Shown: positions 5,482-6,931 of the stretch, piece by piece
Layout of the letters: each line of letters begins with the position of its first letter
Numbering within the stretch: the stretch's first letter is position 1
Source of the DNA: Bacteroidota bacterium
Lineage (GTDB): Bacteria > Bacteroidota > Bacteroidia > Chitinophagales > Chitinophagaceae
Reading direction: 5' to 3'
Assembly: GCA_023430465.1 (NCBI GenBank)
Contig: JAEZAM010000138.1
Location: forward strand, 1 to 6,931
DNA: 6,931 bases
The notes under the pieces: model-generated
The model's input: only the letters and a program-made list of their open reading frames with translations
The model's database searches: none
What the model was told of the DNA's origin: nothing
Made by a program: the position numbers and the translations under genes

Positions 5482-5967
5482 TTAATCTTCGTTTGTACCG
5501 TTGGTGTCTTCACCATTAACGGTCTGCATATCATCTGTATCCGTCTCGATCGATTCACGCACATCAGCGGGTTCCTCCACGGGTGCATCATTGGGTGCAC
5601 CATGACGGTCAGAAGGAAGTTGCACCGGGCGGCGGCTTGCTGAAGAACGAGAGGCTGATTTCTTAGCCGCTTTCTTTGGCGCTGCCTTCTTAGCCGCTTT
5701 TTTAGGGGCTGCTTTTTTAGCGGCCTTCTTCGGAGCTGCTTTTTTAGCTGCTTTCTTTGGAGCTGTTTTTTTCGCCGCTTTTTTCGGTGCCGCCTTTTTC
5801 GCTGCTTTCTTCGCTGCTTTTTTCGGAGCTGCTTTCTTTGTTGCTTTTTTCGCTGCTTTTTTTGGAGCTGCTTTTTTGGCTACTTTTTTTGCAGCCTTCT
5901 TCTTAGCAGGAGCTTTCTTAGCAACCTTTTTCTTCGGAGCGGGTCTTGCTTTCTTTTTAGACGGCAT
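5482..5967 (-). CDS. Histone H1-like Lys/Ala/Pro-rich DNA-binding protein with acidic tail
   Basis: This 161-residue low-complexity protein is likely nucleoid-associated. Residues 4-113 are almost entirely Lys, Ala and Pro, resembling the C-terminal tail of eukaryotic histone H1 and bacterial H1-like proteins (Hc1/Hc2, AlgP type). They probably bind DNA or RNA through charge. Seven copies of APKKAAKK start at residues 34, 47, 60, 69, 78, 87 and 96, so the period changes from 13, 13 to 9, 9, 9, 9. A Ser/Arg-rich joint (104-113) leads to an acidic tail (127-161, rich in Glu/Asp, ending N-E-D), which could self-mask the basic part or contact proteins. There is no globular domain, signal peptide or membrane segment. 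The start is ATG at 5967 (M-P-S-K-K-K); no Shine-Dalgarno is visible. The gene stands alone, convergent with rpsG, with its own terminator. A 19-bp imperfect dyad (6017-6035) lies upstream. Repeats differ in synonymous codons, so they are kept at protein level. Function is inferred from composition. Confidence 0.88.
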   Translation of the reverse strand: MPSKKKARPAPKKKVAKKAPAKKKAAKKVAKKAAPKKAAKKATKKAAPKKAAKKAAKKAAPKKAAKKTAPKKAAKKAAPKKAAKKAAPKKAAKKAAPKKAAKKSASRSSASRRPVQLPSDRHGAPNDAPVEEPADVRESIETDTDDMQTVNGEDTNGTNED

Positions 5968-6016
5968 ACGACGGAATTTTGGGGTTAATGATGATTTAGT
6001 TTTTATGAGTATTGAA

Positions 6017-6035
6017 GTTAAGAATGATTCTCAAC
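6017..6035. promoter_or_regulatory. Imperfect 19-bp dyad upstream of histone-like gene
   Basis: GTTAAGAATGATTCTCAAC is an inverted repeat centred on G6026, with 8 of 9 arm positions paired. It lies 50 bp upstream of the histone-like start and 112 bp upstream of the oxidoreductase start, in the 179-bp gap between these divergent genes. The same gap holds an AT-rich tract (TATATATA at 6041-6048 and nine T at 6056-6064). It could be an operator for either gene. No promoter matching the Bacteroidota consensus well was found in this gap. Confidence 0.3.
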
Positions 6036-6146
6036 TACAGTATATATAAGCGAAATTTTTTTTTAACGCTGTAATCCACATTTTCCGGGCATCACCAACC
6101 GGTAGATCGCTGCAAACCTTATGGTCGCCGCAACTGTTTACCTGTT

Positions 6147-6794
6147 ATGAAAGTTGAAATATGGTCTGACATCATGTGCCCTTTTTGCTATATCGGCAAG
6201 AAGCGCTTTGAAAATGCCCTGCAGCAATTTGCCCACCGCGACCAGGTGGAAGTTGCATGGAAGAGTTTCCAGTTGAATCCTGATCTCGTAACCGGGCAAT
6301 ATGCCAATATCAACGACTACCTGGCTGCGGTCAAGGGTATTTCCCGCGAACAGGCTGCCGAAATGAACCGGCAGGTCGCCGCCATGGCCGCAGAGTCGGG
6401 GGTGGTGATGAACCCTGAACGATCTATTCCAGCTAATTCTTTCCGTGCGCACCGTTTAATTCATTTTGCGCGAAGCCAGGGAAATGGAACGGAGGTAGCG
6501 GGTCTTCTTTTCCGGGCATATTTTGAAGATGGGCTCAATGTCGATGACGTAGACGTATTGGTTGATGTTGCCGGCAATGCAGGCCTGGATCGCGATGAAA
6601 CCCGCCGGTTCCTCGAAGACAGGACCTTGCCACTGGCGGAGGCTGTTGAACAGGATATCTATGAAGCCAGGCAGATCGGTGTAAGGGGAGTGCCGTATTT
6701 TGTATTTGGTGATAAGTATGCTGTCTCTGGTGCACAGGCAGAAGCGACCTTCCTTGGGGCGTTGGAGCAGACGTGGAAGGAATCGGGAGGTTGA
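6147..6794 (+). CDS. DsbA-family thiol oxidoreductase, FrnE-like (CPFC)
   Basis: This 215-residue thioredoxin-fold protein has a helical insert, of the cytoplasmic FrnE/polyketide-synthesis-associated DsbA branch. The thioredoxin beta strand M-K-V-E-I-W-S-D leads straight to the active site C11-P-F-C14. The helical insert spans about residues 50-165. The fold closes with I177-G-V-R-G-V-P-Y-F-V-F, in which P183 is the cis-proline facing the CXXC, and Y-A-V-S-G-A-Q. There is no signal peptide, so it should act in the cytoplasm, as a disulfide oxidoreductase or isomerase or in oxidative-stress tolerance; the substrate is unknown. A glutathione-dependent HCCA-isomerase-like role is less likely because both cysteines are present. 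The start is ATG at 6147 (M-K-V-E-I-W-S-D, typical for the family); no Shine-Dalgarno or clear promoter is seen. It stands alone and is divergent from the histone-like gene. AT-rich repeats and a heptamer array follow its stop, with no hairpin terminator. Confidence 0.93.
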   Translation: MKVEIWSDIMCPFCYIGKKRFENALQQFAHRDQVEVAWKSFQLNPDLVTGQYANINDYLAAVKGISREQAAEMNRQVAAMAAESGVVMNPERSIPANSFRAHRLIHFARSQGNGTEVAGLLFRAYFEDGLNVDDVDVLVDVAGNAGLDRDETRRFLEDRTLPLAEAVEQDIYEARQIGVRGVPYFVFGDKYAVSGAQAEATFLGALEQTWKESGG

Positions 6795-6805
6795 GGATAA
6801 GTAAT

Positions 6806-6835
6806 AATTAAAAATGAAAAATTAAAAATTGAAAA
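6806..6835. repeat. AT-rich direct repeat between oxidoreductase gene and heptamer array
   Basis: AATTAAAAATGAAAA (6806-6820) is repeated as AATTAAAAATTGAAAA (6820-6835) with a one-base insertion. It lies 11 bp after the oxidoreductase stop and 16 bp before the heptamer array. It does not form a terminator hairpin and no open reading frame uses it. It may be part of a composite intergenic element together with the array. Confidence 0.6.
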
Positions 6836-6851
6836 GTTGCCTCGCTTCCCG

Positions 6852-6931
6852 CATCCAGTATCCACCATCCAGCACCCAGTACCCACCATCCAGCACCCAG
6901 TACCCAGCTCCCAGCTCCCAGTACCCAGCTC
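6852..6931. repeat. Right heptamer repeat array (CATCCAG/CACCCAG/TACCCAG), cut by window edge
   Basis: The plus strand reads as eleven consecutive 7-bp units plus three bases: CATCCAG, TATCCAC, CATCCAG, CACCCAG, TACCCAC, CATCCAG, CACCCAG, TACCCAG, CTCCCAG, CTCCCAG, TACCCAG, CTC. Unit consensus is YWYCCAS and the phase is never lost. Variants are mixed rather than blocked. The array has the same strand orientation as the one at 1-31 and runs off the right edge. There are no spacers, so it is not a CRISPR array. A short minus-strand reading frame through it is an artefact of repeat composition. Confidence 0.85.

Noticed and set aside
5212..5603. Short reading frames on both strands across the rpsG end, the terminators and the GCAAAG tract
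   Set aside because: They run through two intrinsic terminators and repeat DNA and overlap real genes, so they are not plausible as coding.
6659..6889. Minus-strand 76-residue frame through the heptamer array
   Set aside because: Its N-terminal half is translated heptamer repeat and AT-rich repeat, and the rest is antisense to the oxidoreductase gene.
6852..6931. CRISPR-like direct repeats
   Set aside because: Units are 7 bp and contiguous with no spacers, and no cas genes are present; this is a short tandem repeat array.

Overview
The window looks like chromosomal DNA of a Bacteroidota bacterium, most likely of the Chitinophagaceae type. The reasons are a near-perfect TTTG-N20-TAnnTTTG promoter in front of rpsL, the general lack of Shine-Dalgarno sequences before starts, an ECF sigma factor coupled to a one-span membrane protein, a Lys/Ala/Pro-rich histone-H1-like protein, and intergenic GCAAAG and CCCAG-type short repeats. 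This placement is inferred from sequence style; no database search was run.

Layout. (1) Positions 3134 down to 20, minus strand: five co-directional genes that could form one operon. They encode an unrecognised 182-residue protein with an N-terminal peptide, a Pro-rich linker and an alpha/beta domain (possibly a remote HolD/psi-like clamp-loader subunit), RdgB (dITP/XTP pyrophosphatase), an ECF sigma factor, a membrane-anchored putative anti-sigma factor with three copies of a Pro-Pro/Trp motif, and a 4HBT-fold thioesterase. The RdgB/sigma and sigma/anti-sigma junctions are 4-nt start/stop overlaps (TTGA and ATGA). (2) 3200-5318, plus strand: ilvE (branched-chain aminotransferase), then rpsL and rpsG with their own strong promoter. 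An intrinsic terminator follows rpsG directly, so fusA is not next in this operon. (3) 5482-5967, minus strand: the histone-H1-like protein, convergent with rpsG. The two intrinsic terminators lie back to back with a GCAAAG repeat between them. (4) 6147-6794, plus strand: a cytoplasmic DsbA-family (FrnE-like) CPFC thiol oxidoreductase.

Both window edges lie in arrays of 7-bp CCCAG-type units (1-31 and 6852-6931). The left array supplies the last codons and stop of the thioesterase gene. The right one follows an AT-rich direct repeat behind the oxidoreductase gene.

Most of the window is housekeeping: translation, branched-chain amino-acid metabolism, nucleotide-pool cleaning. The parts most worth following up are the HolD-like candidate, the triple-repeat anti-sigma candidate locked translationally to rdgB and the sigma gene, the repeat-built histone-like protein, the truncated str operon, and the short-repeat arrays. 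There is no CRISPR array, transposase, tRNA or rRNA.
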